A DNA stretch of 64,000 bases from Jacaranda mimosifolia (GCA_018894105.1 CM032127.1:28698369-28762368), one strand, 5' to 3'; counted from the stretch's first letter, positions 11,561 to 24,884 are shown. Notes: generated by a model not told the origin, from the letters alone. Numbers and translations are program-made.

Positions 11561-12700
11561 ATTAGATAGAAAAAAACGTTGTTGTTGAAACTTGGTGAAG
11601 TTCAAGATGATCATCAAATCCCACAAGCGATAGAAACAAATATATATATCAAAGAGCCTTGCACACAACATCTAAGAAGGTCGAATCGAATCAAGAAGCA
11701 ACCCGAAATATTTGGATTCCTTCATGAAACAGGCCAATCGGATAGCGATCCAAAGACCTATAAGGGAGCTATGTTGGACATAGATTCTGGACGTTGGCTT
11801 GAAGCCATGAGATCTAAAACGGACTCCATGTACTCAAATAAAGTACAGACTTTGGTAGATCTACCAAAGGGAATAGTTTTCGTTGGTTGCTAGTAGATCT
11901 ATAAGCGAAAGCTTGAGGTAGATGGAAAAGTGGTGACTGTTTAGACGCGACTAGTGGCAAAAGTTTACACTCTAAGACTTGGTATCGATTTTGAGGAAAC
12001 CTTTTCACTGGTCGCTATGCCTAAGTCCATTCGGATTCTACTTGCCATAGCCACATATTATGACTATGATATAACAAATGGATGTGAAAATCACTTTCCT
12101 CAATGGGGACATTGAAGAAGAAATCTATATAGAGCAACCAAAAGGTTTTACATACAAGGAGAGTAAACCAAAAGTTTGCAAACTCAAGAGATCCATTTAT
12201 AGACTCAAACAAGTGTCCCAAAGTTGGAACATACATTTTGACAAAACGGTCAAATCGTTTGGCTTTGTCAAAAATGTGTATGGACCATGTGTGTATAAGA
12301 AGGCTAGTGGGAGCAGTATACAGTTTATTGTGCTTTATGTCGATGACACCCTTCTCATTGGGAATGAGGTAGGAATGTTAGAGTGTACTAAAGCGTGGTT
12401 ATCTATACAATTCTCCATGAAGGATTTGGGAGAAATATCCTACGTATTGGGAATATGTATCTATAGAGATGGATCTAGGAAGATGCTGGGGCTATCCCAA
12501 ACCTCGTACATTTACAAGATACTAAAGAGGTTTAGTATGAAAGAATTCAAGAAGGGATTTCTTCCCATGGGACATGGCATTCGTCTCTCAAAGTCTATGG
12601 CCCCTAGACTGAAAACAAAAGACAAAGTATGTCCCACATACCTTATGCCTCCACCATTAGGAGCATAATATATGCAAATCAATGTACAAGACTGGATGTG
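11561..12700 (+). pseudogene. Reverse transcriptase of element C, broken
   Basis: Begins with the linker 'RRSNRIKKQPE', then a connecting part up to about 12000. The long open frame 12078-12668 has the copia reverse-transcriptase motifs 'MDVKITFLNGDIEEEIY', 'RSIYRLKQ', 'FIVLYVDDTLLIG' (catalytic YVDD at about 12336) and 'FSMKDLGEISYVLGI'. A stop at about 11891 and another near 11941 separate the fingers from the palm. The YVDD centre itself is intact. Confidence 0.9.
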
Positions 12701-13306
12701 GCACACCCGCTACGAGTTGCGAATAGGTTCCAATCCAATTCCAATAAAAGTCACTGGATAGCAGTTAAAGCAATCCTTGAGTATTTGAGAAGGACTAAGG
12801 ACTTGTTTTTATTATATGGCAATGGAGAATTGAAACTAGAGGGGTTTTCGGATTCAAGTTTCCAATCCGATGTAGATAACTTCAAATCCACTTCTGGATT
12901 TATATTTTGCCTTAATGGCGGCGCGGTGAGTCGGAAGAGTTTCAACAAGACACCACGGCTAAGACAACCACTGAGGTGAAATAATTTGTGGTTTTGGAAA
13001 CTACAAAAAAAGGTATTTGGATAAAAACTCCATCCAAGAGTTGGATGTAGTGCCTAGCGTGTATAAGCCCACAATTTTCTTTGGAAGATAATTTTTGGAT
13101 TTGAGCCAAGATCTCATCAGTGATCCAAACACAGTAAATGTATTATCATTTGATATATGATATCAAATTGATAGAGGCGACAACTGAGTGGACAAAGTTT
13201 CCTCAGAAGAGAATTTAGCAGAACTACTGTCTAAACCCCTAATAGCAAAAGGTCTTTGAAGAACATCTTGAGAAGATGGGTCTCAAGGCTACGGAGCATT
13301 GGCTTT
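12701..13306 (+). pseudogene. RNase H of element C, broken
   Basis: The region following the reverse transcriptase reads 'RTKDLFLLYGNGELKLEGFSDSSF' split across motifs, with the DSS-type first acidic residue, then 'SGFIFCLNGGAVS'. After 12979 the frame is lost, but 'LEKMG' and the C-terminal pattern are seen just before the polypurine tract. In functional elements this domain removes the RNA strand. Confidence 0.82.
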
Positions 13307-13322
13307 AGGGCAAGTGAGAGAT
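13307..13322 (+). other. Polypurine tract of element C
   Basis: AGGGCAAGTGAGAGAT ends where the 3' LTR begins. The matching sites of D (17660-17675) and B (31347-31362, minus) read AAGTGGGAGAT at the same place. It would prime plus-strand DNA synthesis. Confidence 0.75.
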
Positions 13323-15506
13323 TGTTGGAATAGTGCCCGGCAAGCCAATCAGATTGGCCTTGTAAAAGCTATTTCCTTGTAAAATAATCTTGATTGAATG
13401 ATATTCTTTATATGGCCACCTTCATCATATGCTTTATATTACTTCACTTGCATTTAGATGAAGCCCTTAGATCACACATGACTACGGGACTTGGTTCGAT
13501 GACCATGGAATAAGTCTTACATGGTTGTGATCTTAAATCTTCCAAGTCATAAGATCTTACAAGACGGGGCATCTAAGATCCGGATAGACTTGCATTAACG
13601 ATGCATAAATCCAAGAGTTGGACATTGCTTCATTCCATGAGCAACCGTATGAGATACGGGTGCATGTTAGTGGGTGCTTGTTAGAGAACAAGGCACTGAA
13701 GACCCTCTAAAGAATCCACTAGATAGCCGTGGTGGCAAGTCGGTAGTGGTTAATTCTCCCACTTATGCTAATGCATATTATTAGTCCTCTGACCTAAGAA
13801 TCCATGGAACCTTGTGTTCGGTCCTCATGTTTTGACTCTTCCTTGACTACTTAGCGGGTCTTTCAGGTTAAGGTTGGGTATGATCAACTTGGCATGGAGG
13901 TTTGTGAGATCCAAGATAGAATCTGACTCCTTGCTTGTGTGAAGGGTGAGTGCATCTCCTATGTGTTCTATAATGATCAATTCAAAGAAATCCTTGCGCA
14001 AAGTGGTGTGACAATTTGGAAAATGAGTTTTCCAAAGGTGAGGTCACACAAGGGAATCAAAGATTGAGAATAGAGACATAGTATCGAGGCTATTAGGGAA
14101 CCTACAAATATCTTACCCTAGGCCTCTTTTGGAAGATAGGAGACGGAAGGGCCGTATTTGCATGGTACGCATAGAGCTATGATGGTTCTCCAGAATATTC
14201 ATTTTGGCCAATTAATTAAGCTACATGGGCTTGAGGTTGGACATCAACCATGGAGATTGGATACTCTTCAATTAATGAGATTAATTGAATTGAGTCGATT
14301 AGTTTAAAAGAAGTTTTAAACTAAAATGAATATAAGATATTCAAAAGTCACAAAGAGTTATGAGCCCATGTCCAATAAGTGGTAGAACCTATTGGGTTAC
14401 ACACAAAAGCCAAATAGCTTCCAAAATTGGTAGAGCAATTTTCCAAGTGTTGGAAAAATCATCATTTGGTGACTGATTTTCAAGGTCCCAATCTAATGGT
14501 CAATTTTGGTTTGATTAATTTAAGTGTTAAATTAATCAACTAATTTAAGAGTTAAATTAGACCAATAATTAAGGAGTTAATTATTTGGTACCATGTTGAC
14601 CATCAATTGGACAAGTTGACTTAAAGAGTTAAGTTGACTAATTTAAGCTTAAGAGTTAAGCTTGTTTGATTTAAGAGTTAAATCAAAGGTTAATTAATTA
14701 AATTAAAGTGTTTAATTTAATTAATGGGAAAAATACTTTTTGAAGGGAAAATTTAAATGAAGTGTTCATTGAAATTAGCGTCTTAATTAATTTGGAATTA
14801 GATTCTAAATAAAATTGAAATGCACTTGAAATTCAAGTAAGACTTGAATTTGAATTTTGCCAACTTGGCATGCCACTTGGGTGGTCACCTTGAGGAAGGT
14901 ATAATGAAAACTAGCATCACACCTTCCACCTTCTATATATAGATTTAGAGAGCATGCAAATTTTGAAATTAATTGTTGAAAGTGTGAGAATTGGATTCTT
15001 GCATTCTCTCCAAAATCTTTCTCTCCATGCATTGCATCATGAGTTGAAGCTTTGCATTTCTTGTTCTCCCAACCTAAAAATCAGCCTCCTCTACCTCATT
15101 TTCTCCTCTCTAACTCCAGCTTCCAGTGAGGAAAAATTGGAAGATTGTTTGGTGTGCGGATCATATCAACGGAGGCAAGGCACTTGACTTGCTCGATTTT
15201 GGAGATCCACCTGCAGCAGCTTCCGGTTGGCGATTTTTTCTGGAACAATGCAGAAGGGTTTTGGCTCCAATTTTGGAGCAGTTTAGCCTGGGCAATTGTT
15301 GTCATCTTTCCACTGTGCTAGTTCTAGATAGTTTCTGGACTCGTGAGAAATAGTTAATTTGCTCCTTGATTTTGAGCTACAAGAGGTAATTATTCATCCT
15401 AATCCAGATCAGTAGCATGACTAGATTCTTGGGAGCTCGAGTAGCTTAGTTATTTTCAAGCTTATGAAGTTTTGATTTATGGATCCTAATGCTACTCTTG
15501 CCTTTA
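13323..15506 (+). repeat. 3' LTR of element C (2184 bp)
   Basis: Starts TGTTGGAATAGTGCCCGG like the 5' copy and ends GCCTTTA, with CA changed to TA. The dyad at 14898-14925 has a mutated left arm (GGTATAATGA), unlike the 5' LTR. Confidence 0.9.
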
Positions 15507-15511
15507 CTCGG
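15507..15511 (+). repeat. Target-site duplication of element C, right copy
   Basis: CTCGG, matching CTCGA at 5308-5312 with one change. The integrase frame of D resumes directly after it. Confidence 0.75.
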
Positions 15512-15989
15512 TACACCCTAGCACAATGAAGTAGTTGAGAGGAGAAACCATACCTTGTTGGACATAGTACATTCCATGATGAGCTTTTTCAATGTGCCTA
15601 TATCCTTTTTGGAATACGCCTTAGAAATGGTGATGAGGATCCTAAATGTAGTACCCTCAAAGTTGGTGTCAAAAACACCACATGAAATATAGTATGGCAA
15701 AGCACCTTATTACTCTTATCTAAACGTTTTGGGGTCTCCCGCTTTCGTTAGACGGCTAGTGGGAGACAAGTCGGATAGTAGATCCACCTTGTGCAAGTTT
15801 GTGGGACACCCAAGAGAGTCTATGGGTTATTACTTTTATGATCCCTCGGAACAAAAGGTGTTTGTTTCGAGGATGCCCACTTTTTGGAAAAGGAATTTAT
15901 GTTAGATAGAAATGGCATTGTTCTTAAGCTTGATGAAGTTTAAGATGATCATCAAATCCCACGAATGGTGGAAACAAGTAAGCATTAAG
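15512..15989 (+). pseudogene. D pol: integrase C-terminal part, broken
   Basis: Continues the integrase frame interrupted at 5312. Translated pieces include 'GETIPCW', 'MMSFFNVPISF', 'PSKLVSKTPHEI', 'LCKFVGHPRESMGYYFYDP' and 'SEQKVFVSR'. These are standard copia integrase C-terminal motifs. Several stops and frame changes are present. Confidence 0.82.
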
Positions 15990-17100
15990 AACCTTACACA
16001 CAACCTTTGAAAAGGTCGGACCGAATCAAGAAGCAATCCAAAAGGTTCGGATTCCTATATGAGAAGGACCAATCGGATGATGATCGGAAGACCTATGAGG
16101 AAGCTATGTTGGACATCAACTTGGAACATTGGCTTGACATCATGAAATCCGAAATGGACTCAATGTACTCCAACAAAGTACGGACTTTGATATATCCACC
16201 AAAGGGAATAGTTCCCGTTGGTTGCAAATATATCTATAAGAAAAAGTTCGAAGTTGATGGAGAGTTGATGACTTTTTAAGGCACGACTAGTGGCAAAAGA
16301 TTACACTTAAAGACCCGATATTGATTTCGAGAAAACTTTTCCATCGGTCTCAATGCCTAAGTCTATTCGAATTTTACTTGCCATAACTACATATTATGAC
16401 TAGGAGATATGGCAAATGGATGTGAAAATCACTTTCTTCAATGGAAACATTGAAGAAGAAATCTATATGGAGCAATCACAAGGTTTTACATCCAAATGGA
16501 GTGAACAAAAGGTTTACAAACTCGAGAGATCCATTTATAAACTCAAGCAAGTGTCCCAAAGTTGGAACATACATTTTAACAAGTTAGCCAAATCGTTTGG
16601 CTTTGTAAAAAATATGTATGAACTTTATATGTACAAGAAGGCTAATGGGAGTAGTATATAGTTTATTGTAGTTTATGTCGATGACATTCTTCTCATTGGA
16701 AATGAAAGAGAAATGTTAAAAGTGTACTAAAGTATGGTTTTCTACACAATTCTCCATGAAGGATTTGGGAGAAGCATCCTACGTATTAGGAATATGTATC
16801 TATAAAGAAAGACCGAGTAGGATGCTGGGGCTTTTTCGAACCCCATACATTGACAAGATACTAAAGAGCTTTAGTATAGAAGAATCCAAGAAGGGGATTC
16901 CTTCCTATGGAACACAGTTTTTGTCTCTCCAAGTCTATGGCCCCTAAAACAGAGGAAGAGAGACACAAGATATCCCATATACCTTATGCGCCCACTATTG
17001 GAGCATAATATACAACGTTCAATGTATAAGACCGGATGTAGCACACGTTCTAAATGTTACAAACTACTTTTAATCCAACCCTAGTGAGAGTCATTGGATG
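15990..17100 (+). pseudogene. D pol: reverse transcriptase, broken
   Basis: Open stretches 16007-16279, 16416-16661 and 16756-16947 cover 'LKRSDRIKKQSKRFGF', 'VPVGCKYIYKKKFEVDG', 'MDVKITFFNGNIEEEIY', 'RSIYKLKQ' and 'MKDLGEASYVLGI'. The catalytic YVDD is at about 16674-16685, after a stop at about 16660. A frameshift follows near 16720. Confidence 0.87.
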
Positions 17101-17655
17101 GCCATTAAAGCGATCCTTAAGTACTTGAGAAGGACTAAGGATTTGTTTTTGGGGTATGGCAATGGAGAATTGAAACCCGAGGGGTTTTCAGATTCTAGTT
17201 TCCAATCTAATGCAGATGACCTAAAATCTACTTCTTGATTCATATTTTGCCTCAATGGAGGTGCGATGAGTTGAAAAGGCTCCAAACAAGACACCATGGT
17301 CGATTCTACCACAAAGGTAGAATATATTGCGACTTCAAAAGCTACAAAGGAAGAAGTTTAGATCAAAAACTTCATCCAAGAGTTGGACGGAGTGCCTAGC
17401 ATTACTGAGCCTGTAGTTGTCTTCTGTGACAACAACAATGTGGTTGCACAAGCCAAGGAGCCAAGATCTCATCAACGATCCAAGAACATTTTGAGGCGAT
17501 ATCATTTGATCCGGGAAATCATTGGTAGAAGCAAAATTCTAGTGGAAAGAGTTGCCTCGAAAGAGAATATAACAGATACACTGAGCAAAACCCTATTGCA
17601 AAAGGTTTTTAAAGGACATCTTGAGAAGATAGGCCTTAAGACTATGGGGAATTAG
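17101..17655 (+). pseudogene. D pol: RNase H, broken
   Basis: The open stretch 17383-17655 carries the RNase H end motifs 'PVVVFCDNNNVVAQAKEP', 'RSKNILRRYHLIREII' and 'VASKENITDTLSKTL', ending at a TAG stop. Upstream 17150-17300 shows 'GNGELKPEGFSDSSFQS' with a stop at 17238 interrupting it. The stop at 17655 is the natural end of pol, five bases before the polypurine tract. Confidence 0.87.
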
Positions 17656-17659
17656 CTTT

Positions 17660-17675
17660 AAGGCAAGTGGGAGAT
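17660..17675 (+). other. Polypurine tract of element D
   Basis: AAGGCAAGTGGGAGAT directly before the LTR start TATTGGAATAGTGCC. The first G of the usual TG is A here, as in element B. Confidence 0.75.
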
Positions 17676-19212
17676 TATTGGAATAGTGCCCCCACAAACT
17701 AATTATATTGGCATGTGAACTATTTCACTTGTGATACAATCTTGATTGAATGATATTCATTATACATGGCCATCTTCATCTTATGCTTATATTACTTCAC
17801 TAGCATTTGGTTGAAGCCTTTAGATCACACAAGATTACGCGACTTGGTCACGCACTGGGTGGTGATAATGGAACGAGTCTTACATGATCGTGATCTTAAA
17901 TCTTCCAAATAGTAGGATCATATGAGACAGGGCATCTAAAATCTAGATAAACTTTCACTAATGATGCATAAATCCAATGGTTGGGTATTGCTCAATTTCA
18001 TGAGCAATCCATGTTAGACATGGGTTTTTGTTAGAGAATGAGTTCACTGAAGACCCACCTGGAGAATCTACTAGATAGCTATAGAGGCAAGTTCTCCAGC
18101 TTACGCTAGTACATATTTGTAGTCCTTTGACCTAAGGATCCATGGTAACCTTGTGTTTAGGTCCTCATGTTTTGACTCTTCCTTGACCACTTACCGTGTC
18201 TTTTGGGTTGAGGTTGGGTATGAACTACTTAAATATGGAGGTTTGTGAGATCAAAGATGGGATCCGACTCCTCGTCGTTGTGAAGGGCGAGTGCATATTC
18301 TATGTATTCTATAATGATCGATTCCACGAAATCCTTGTGAAAGGTAGTATGACAATTTGGAAAAGGAGTTTTTCAAAGATAAGGTCACAAAGAGAAATCA
18401 AACATTGGAACAAAAACATAGTATCCAGGCTATTAAGAAGCTGACAAATATCTTGCCCTAGGCCTCTTTTGGGAGATAAGAAGCGAAAAAATCGTATTTG
18501 CATGGTAAGCGTAGAGCTAGAATAGTTCTCGAAAAGCATTTATTTTGGCTAATTAATTAGGCTCAATGGGCTTGAGGTTGGACATCAACCATGGAGATTG
18601 GGTACTCTACAATTAATGAGATTAATTGAATTGAGTCATTAGTTTAAATGAATTTAGACTAATGTGAATATATGATATTCTATAAATCACAAAAGTTGTT
18701 AGCCAGTGTCTAATGAATGGTAGAACCTACTGGTCACACACAAAAGCTTATTGAAAATCCTACTTGATGAAGAGGAATTTTCTAAGAGTTAGAAAGATTC
18801 CACCTTGACCGATTTTTGGAGGTAGACGATTGACTAAATTGTTGGTCCTTTTGGCTTTATCAATTTAATTGTTAAATTGATCTAAATAATTTAAGGAGTT
18901 AAATTAAGCCAATTAAATTAAGAAGTTAATTTAATTGGTGCCACATGACTATCAATTGGTCAAGTTAACTTAAGGAGTTAAGTTAACTATAACTAGCTTA
19001 AAGAATTAAGCTAATTGACTTAAGAGTTAAGTCAAAGGTTTATTAATTAGATTAAAGTATTTAATTTAATTAAAATGAAGAATTAATTTTGGAGGGAAAA
19101 TTCAAATGAAGAGTTTATTTGGAGTGCATTGGAATTTATTTGGATGATATTTCATGAGATGAAATTAAAATGCCAAATGAGATTTAAATGCACATTAAAT
19201 TCACATGCAATT
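17676..19212 (+). repeat. 3' LTR of element D, part 1 (before CACTA insertion)
   Basis: Starts TATTGGAATAGTGCCCCC and follows the U3 of the LTRs of A and C, including the AT-rich TTAAGGAGTTAA-type block at 18860-19080. It stops at CACTACAAAA (19213) and resumes at 26618. Confidence 0.87.
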
Positions 19213-19560
19213 CACTACAAAAAATTGCATTTTAGATCACAAAAAAAAAATTCTAACAAAAGTTTAATTTGTTGCAAGAACATGTTTATTGTAACAAACT
19301 ATAAATGTCGTTACCAAACATTTACTTTTGTGACGATAATGAAATGATCATTACAATAAGTAGTATTTTGTTACAAAAAGTAACTTTCTAGTGACAGATA
19401 GAAATTATCCTTACAAAAAGTAAAGTTTTGTTACGAAAAAGTTATTTTTACGTGACAAAGCAAAATATTTGTTACAAATAATGTTGTATCGTTGCGAATT
19501 TTTTTTCCTTTAGTGCCAAATATAAAACTTGTGAAAAAAAAGTTTATCATTGCAAAAAAT
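19213..19560 (+). repeat. CACTA left subterminal repeats
   Basis: About ten copies in both orientations of a short motif (TTGTTACAAA, TTTGTGACGA, TAGTGACAG, CCTTACAAAAAGTAA). In En/Spm such subterminal motifs bind the element-coded TNPA-like protein (family knowledge); binding here is inferred. Confidence 0.75.
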
Positions 19561-20816
19561 CATTGTTGTTTGATTAAAATTAGTAAAGGATACTTGGATT
19601 GGATAATTTGAGCCTAACCCAATATAATAGATATTAGTTAATTTGGGATGATTATCTAAACTATTATAAAAAGAAAGGGTTTTTTGTCTAAATTGAAAGT
19701 TATTTTTAAATTTTCAACTAAAATAGACAATTCAATCCAAAGGGTAAAATGAAAAATTTAATCCATGAAAATAGTTTGGATACCAATATTATTAATATCT
19801 CAAATTTATCCTTCGAATTTTTTTTCAAAAATATTTTAATAATAAGGCTGAAATGGTCTTTTTATGAAATCCACTAACCCACCAAATACTTATAAGAATT
19901 GTGTCACTCCCACAACTCTCACAAACACTTAGAAAAGCTATACCTCTATCCCAAACTATATATCCATCCTCCATGAAGTATTAGAAAAACCATACATATC
20001 ATTCTTAAAACTTAAAAGCCATGACTGAGATGTGAAGTAATATGTATTTGCTATAAATTAAGTTATATTATAATGAAGGAGAAATATATATAAAAAATAT
20101 AATACTCAAAAAATATTTATACACGTGGAATCGTGTGCAACAACTGCTAGTTTGAGCTAAAAGGTTGGATTCTCATTAATTTCATTTGCTGAATCAAATC
20201 GAAAACTTTCTCTTTAACAAAATAACTAAGTATTTTTAAATGAAAATAGCCAACATTTAATAACCAAAAAATATAAATAAAAATAAATATTGTATATGTA
20301 AGCCCTTTAGGTTTAAATTTGTACTTGTCTAGTTTATAACTTATGCTACCTAATATTTTAATTATACCAAACTTGATGAAATTGAAAATATAAGATTTTT
20401 TTTCTTTTCATATATTCTCTTGATAATAACTAAAAGAATTCTTATAACAAATTTTTATATCCAAAAAATCCAAGTAAATATTTTTAATCCAAAAATTTAG
20501 CAATTAATTTTTTTGGCTAAAATAGAAATAATTTCTTAATTAAGAATTTGTTGAATTGATTTTATAATATAAAATCTTTTTATTTAGGTTGTTTACATTT
20601 ATTTGTATTAGTCAATAAGGATTAGTTTTAGTATATTAAATATTTTGAAAAAGTATTTTTGAACTATGATATTTATAAATTAAAATGATAGAAATAATTT
20701 TAATTTTTAAAATAGAAATAATGAAAAGAAAATTTTAATTTACAATACATACTTTGCATAACAAGATATTTGTTACAATAAAATTAACTTTTTCACCTAA
20801 TAATAAAAAAAGAATA
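19561..20816 (+). other. AT-rich CACTA interior, no gene seen
   Basis: Long poly-A/T runs and stops in all frames. No domain, splice-linked exon chain or repeat of note was recognised. Confidence 0.5.
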
Positions 20817-21225
20817 GGCACTCATTTTTCTTCCTCGTCTTTTTTTTTCCTTCCTGTTTTTTATTTTATTGCCTAACTTTCTTCATTTGTTCATCAGTCT
20901 AAGTTTTGTCCATTCTTTCACTTCTCTTGGTGGCAAACGGCAAGTATGTTTCTCTCCCCCCTGTGTGTGTGTGTTGTTTTCTCCTCTCCTTCTTCCTCCC
21001 CCCCCCCCCCCCCTTCTTTATTTTCAAATGGCATTACTCAGTTTCCTTTTCTTGTTTTTCACTTTTTTATTTTATTTTTTCTTCAATTGATTTTATGTTG
21101 GCTCGAATCTGGTGTCTCATTTGGTCAAATAATCTTTCTATTCTCATTTTTCCCTCATTTCCTCCATCTCTTGCACATTTTAGTTTTGTCATCTCTTTCT
21201 TTTAAATCCATTATAGTGTTTACAG

Positions 21226-21282
<57 letters not shown>

Positions 21283-21330
21283 CTGTTTTTGCTTTGTTTT
21301 TGAGATTAATAATATTTCAAACTAATGGGT
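20817..21330 (+). repeat. Pyrimidine-rich block with C16 and (CT)n
   Basis: Strongly T/C-rich sequence with a run of 16 C at 20998-21013 and a (CT) microsatellite of about 24 units at 21231-21279. It lies upstream of the CACTA accessory gene and may be its leader (inference). Small frames here are low-complexity artefacts. Confidence 0.7.
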
Positions 21331-21616
21331 AGGGACTGATTTGAGGAGAGATGGGGGTTATTTCCAGATGAGGGATGTTGGGTAGTTTTTAAAGTGTTTA
21401 AAGTGATCAAAGAAGTGGATATTTACTAGTTGATTGTCTTTGTTTTTGTAAACTTGGATTCCAAGAATGACTTGTTTCTTTTTGGAATTTTGCACCTCAA
21501 AGTTAGGCAAGGAAAGAAAGATATTAATTTAGTGCTTCCAATGTTTGAAAGCTCAAAAAGAGTGTAAAATGGTCTTTATGTGTATCATTTTCAAATCATA
21601 AGAATTATTATACTTT

Positions 21617-21740
21617 GTGTTGCATTATTTGGTTTTAGTCCAGAAACTGGACTGGTTTGGCTTCCAGCCTAGAAACCAATCCAGTTTTAGAAATCAATCC
21701 AATTTCTGGACTGATTTGGTTTCCAGTCCAGTTTGTGGAC
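21617..21740 (+). repeat. Short degenerate repeats of a CCAGAAACTGGACTGG-like unit
   Basis: The words CCAGAAACTGGACTGG, CCAGCCTAGAAACCAATCCAG, TTTCTGGACTGATTTGG and CCAGTCCAGTTTGTGGACTG overlap and invert over about 100 bp, giving a potential to fold. No coding meaning is evident. Confidence 0.5.
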
Positions 21741-22629
21741 TGAAAGACCATCAATGGGCTCCCACCATCAATAATGAAGAAATAGTATCCATACTTCGTT
21801 TGAAGGACTTATTGCCAACCTCCTTTTGATATGCGTTTATCTAAGTGAACCGAAGAACTTTCATTAGATTTCAATTCAAACATGAATTTGATTCATACTC
21901 CATGCTCATAGCAATGTTTAAGAGGAAACTTGAGTCTTTGTCTAAAAGAATGCATTGAAAAATGGGAGATGAATAGAACTTTTCAATGAGATAGTGTCTT
22001 TTTAACTCTTTCCAAATGAAATCTATCCCACACGTATATGCCTTGGTTCTTGATTTCGGTGACTTATCAAATTTAAAACATAGTAAACAAATAAATTGGG
22101 AAATCCAAATATATGAAACTTATTGATGTTTTTGCTGCAGAGAAAACTAAAAGGAAGGGTGAAGCAGTAGAGAAATATATCTACCATTTCTAGAAATGGG
22201 AAATGAATAGTTTAATGCTTGATTTGTGTGGCAGTGTGCAATAATTTCCATCCTTGATTTTCTTGGCAGAATCAATATTTTTCTTTATATTTCTTTCCTT
22301 GATTATAGGAAAATATTCTTGAATTTTTCTTTCACGTTTTTCTTTCTCTTTTCTTGTTTATCTTCAGGTAACAGTGAGACTTTATTGTTGCTCACTTAAG
22401 CATGACATTCACCGCAGAAAAGAATTCCCACAGAAATCATTAGGCAAAGCTGCGTATCAAAAGCAATATTTAGTTTAGTGATGATGAACTCATTATATAA
22501 ACTTAGCTTTTGAAACAGGGAGATTTCTATCTAGCTATGCAATCAATGTTATCTAGTTTGATCATTGCAATGTTCCTAATTCTTTTTCTAGGATAACCTA
22601 TTCATGTACTTTTTGTAGTATGACATATT

Positions 22630-24656
22630 GTGGATGAAGAGATTCTAAGAAAACTTAGCCAACAAAGAACATTTGAAATTAATGATGATGAAGATGAGTC
22701 TACGGATGAAGAAGATGAAACACTCATCTAATATTGTGAAGATGATGTGAATACGAATGAGGATGGGGATGGGGATGATTTGAACATTGTTCAAGATGAA
22801 GATGAAGATGATGGCTAGATTTAGTTTCCAACAATCTCGGATAACTTTGGCATGAAATTGATTATCTTTTTGAATAGTGATTCATAATTTTGTTTAATAT
22901 AGATTGCATTCTGTAATGGTTTGTACATTATTTTCATATTGTTAGATGTTGAATATTTGTATAATTGTGCAGTGAGATGCCGCTTAAGGAAGTAGCACTA
23001 CATTGGCCAATAACTAGGAAAAGTAAAGTTGGAAGCCAAGAAGCATCTCGATCATTCAAGACTCAACATTTATGTTGCCAATTTCGTCTTCATCTCCTTT
23101 GCAGCCTACCTCATCTAGATCTCCACATCATGATGAGGATATACAAGAAATGGATTGTGAAAGTCCTATATCAACATCAGAAAATTGCACTGGTAAAACA
23201 TTCATACCTTATGCATTACTATAATAAAGAGTTTAACTTGCAAATCATTTATTATTGATCTTTACATATTTGTTGATGGATAAACATCAGTTTCCACCAA
23301 GCAAAAAGGTCGTGGAGCAAGCACAGGCAAGTCCACAAAGAAGATAATGTAAGTATTGATATTTATAGTACTTATTGATATCCTTTATCTTATATGCTCT
23401 GAATGCTAACTATATTTTTATATTTGTGATTAGGATGGTAAGTTGCTAGAGATTGAGTTCCTTGAAGGTTTCAAGAAACCACGTCGATTTGCTAATCACC
23501 TAGCAAATGTGATTGGAATTGTTGTTAGGCATAGTCCTGAACTTTATTGTATTAGTTGTAACATACTATTTATTATGTTTATCTTACTTATCAATGAGGA
23601 AATAATTTATTTGTATATATAATTATTGAACTTTTATTTCTTTTAGGCATGGTTTATTATCAAGGAATGGGCAACTAGTGAAGTAGTCAAGAAGTATATG
23701 GCAGACATGTTTCAAAGGAGTTATACACATTGGAGGGGCCGATTGTCAGCATCATATAGAAAGATGATTGCAGCAGGAGAGAATCCAAGGGCTAGTAGTC
23801 TATTTGATTGGATACCACTTGAGAAATGGCATGTTCTTTGTGATTATTATGAAAGTGAAAAATTCAAGGTATTAATAGATTTTATTTGAGATATCAATAT
23901 AGTTACATATATTGTCCTAAAATTTTGAGTAAGGCTTTCACTTTTGTTTTCCATACGTAAATGCAGGCTAGGTCCAAAACTAATGTTGAGAATATGTCAC
24001 ACTTACCATATACTCATACTTCAGGTTCAAAATCTTTCCACACATGGCTATTGCAAATGGTATGTACTTACTAAAGCTCAAATAAATTTGACTCTTTGGT
24101 CGATGTTCACTACTAATAACTTTATCTTTTTGGCAACTTGAATGGAAAATCAGAGCTATGTGGATAATTTTGCAAGGACTCATATGAAAAATGGTACTTT
24201 TGTAAATGAAAAAGGCTGCAGCAATACTTGTATGTTCAAATGTATATAATTATTATTTTAATTGAGCATATGTGTATATTTCGCATATAAGATTATATGC
24301 TTGACTTCATGACTAAATGACAAGCTAAAATGGAAAACTTAAGGAATCAAGCAAATGAAAATAGAGAAAGTTCAGTTTCTGAGAGGAGAATTGTAAAGCA
24401 GACACTTGGCAAGCGCTCTGGATATGAAAAGGGCTTGGGTTACATAGTTGTGCCTTCTAAGTGTACTAAGAGGTTAACATGTGAGTCTTCACAAATTGAG
24501 GCACTCAAAGAAAAATTGAGTAGCAAGGAAGATAAATTACAAGATACTTCATGCATTAAATCTCAGGAGGAAATGATTGAAAGTCAACCAGTCCTAATTC
24601 AAAGTTATGATGAAGAAATAGCTGGTCTCAGAGAAGGTCAAAATGAACTGAAGTAA
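22630..24656 (+). pseudogene. CACTA accessory transposase gene (Transposase_24 / Ptta-En-Spm type), intron-split
   Basis: Exon-like blocks lie in order. 22630-22820 encodes a very acidic stretch of Asp/Glu with one stop. 22965-23260 and 23290-23350 encode a basic linker ending 'QKGRGASTGKSTKK'. 23434-23540 reads 'LEGFKKPRRFANHLANVIG'. 23645-23868 reads 'WFIIKEWATSEVVKKYM', 'HWRGRLSASYRKMI' and 'WHVLCDYYESEKFK'. 23967-24063 reads 'NVENMSHLPYTHTSGSKSF'. 24150-24230 reads 'THMKNGTFVNEKGC', and 24318-24656 is a Lys/Glu-rich coiled coil ending in TGA/TAA. The W...LCD and HTSGSKSF signatures identify the plant Transposase_24 family, a companion of the CACTA catalytic transposase. Splice sites GT/AG fit several joints. 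One stop in the acidic exon suggests decay. Confidence 0.78.
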
Positions 24657-24884
24657 ATGTTGCTAAAAATTATGCAACAAAACAATCCAAATAATCAAGA
24701 TAAGAATTGTAAGTTCATACTTCTATGTTGTTCGCATAATTCTTATGCATTCTACGTTTCATTGCGATTTGATTTGATCACTTTTATAAAGAAAATGCAA
24801 TTAGAAAAATTTAGTTAATCATGTGGTATTATAGTGTATAGAACTTGTTATCTTAAAAATAGTTATTCGTGTGGTATTTATGTT

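Larger units (their letters stand above)
5313..15506 (+). mobile_element. Ty1/copia retrotransposon C, full length but decayed
   Basis: A complete structure: 5' LTR (5313-7536), primer-binding site (7539), leader of about 2 kb, gag (from 9509), pol (to about 13306), polypurine tract and 3' LTR (13323-15506), with a 5-bp target duplication. Order of pol domains is integrase, reverse transcriptase, RNase H, which defines copia. Many stops and frameshifts make it non-autonomous. The two LTRs differ by several substitutions and indels, so the insertion is not recent. Confidence 0.92.

Noticed and set aside
20869..21332. Three overlapping + strand frames of 73-128 residues
   Set aside because: They translate homopyrimidine sequence, a C run and a CT microsatellite; there are no motifs.
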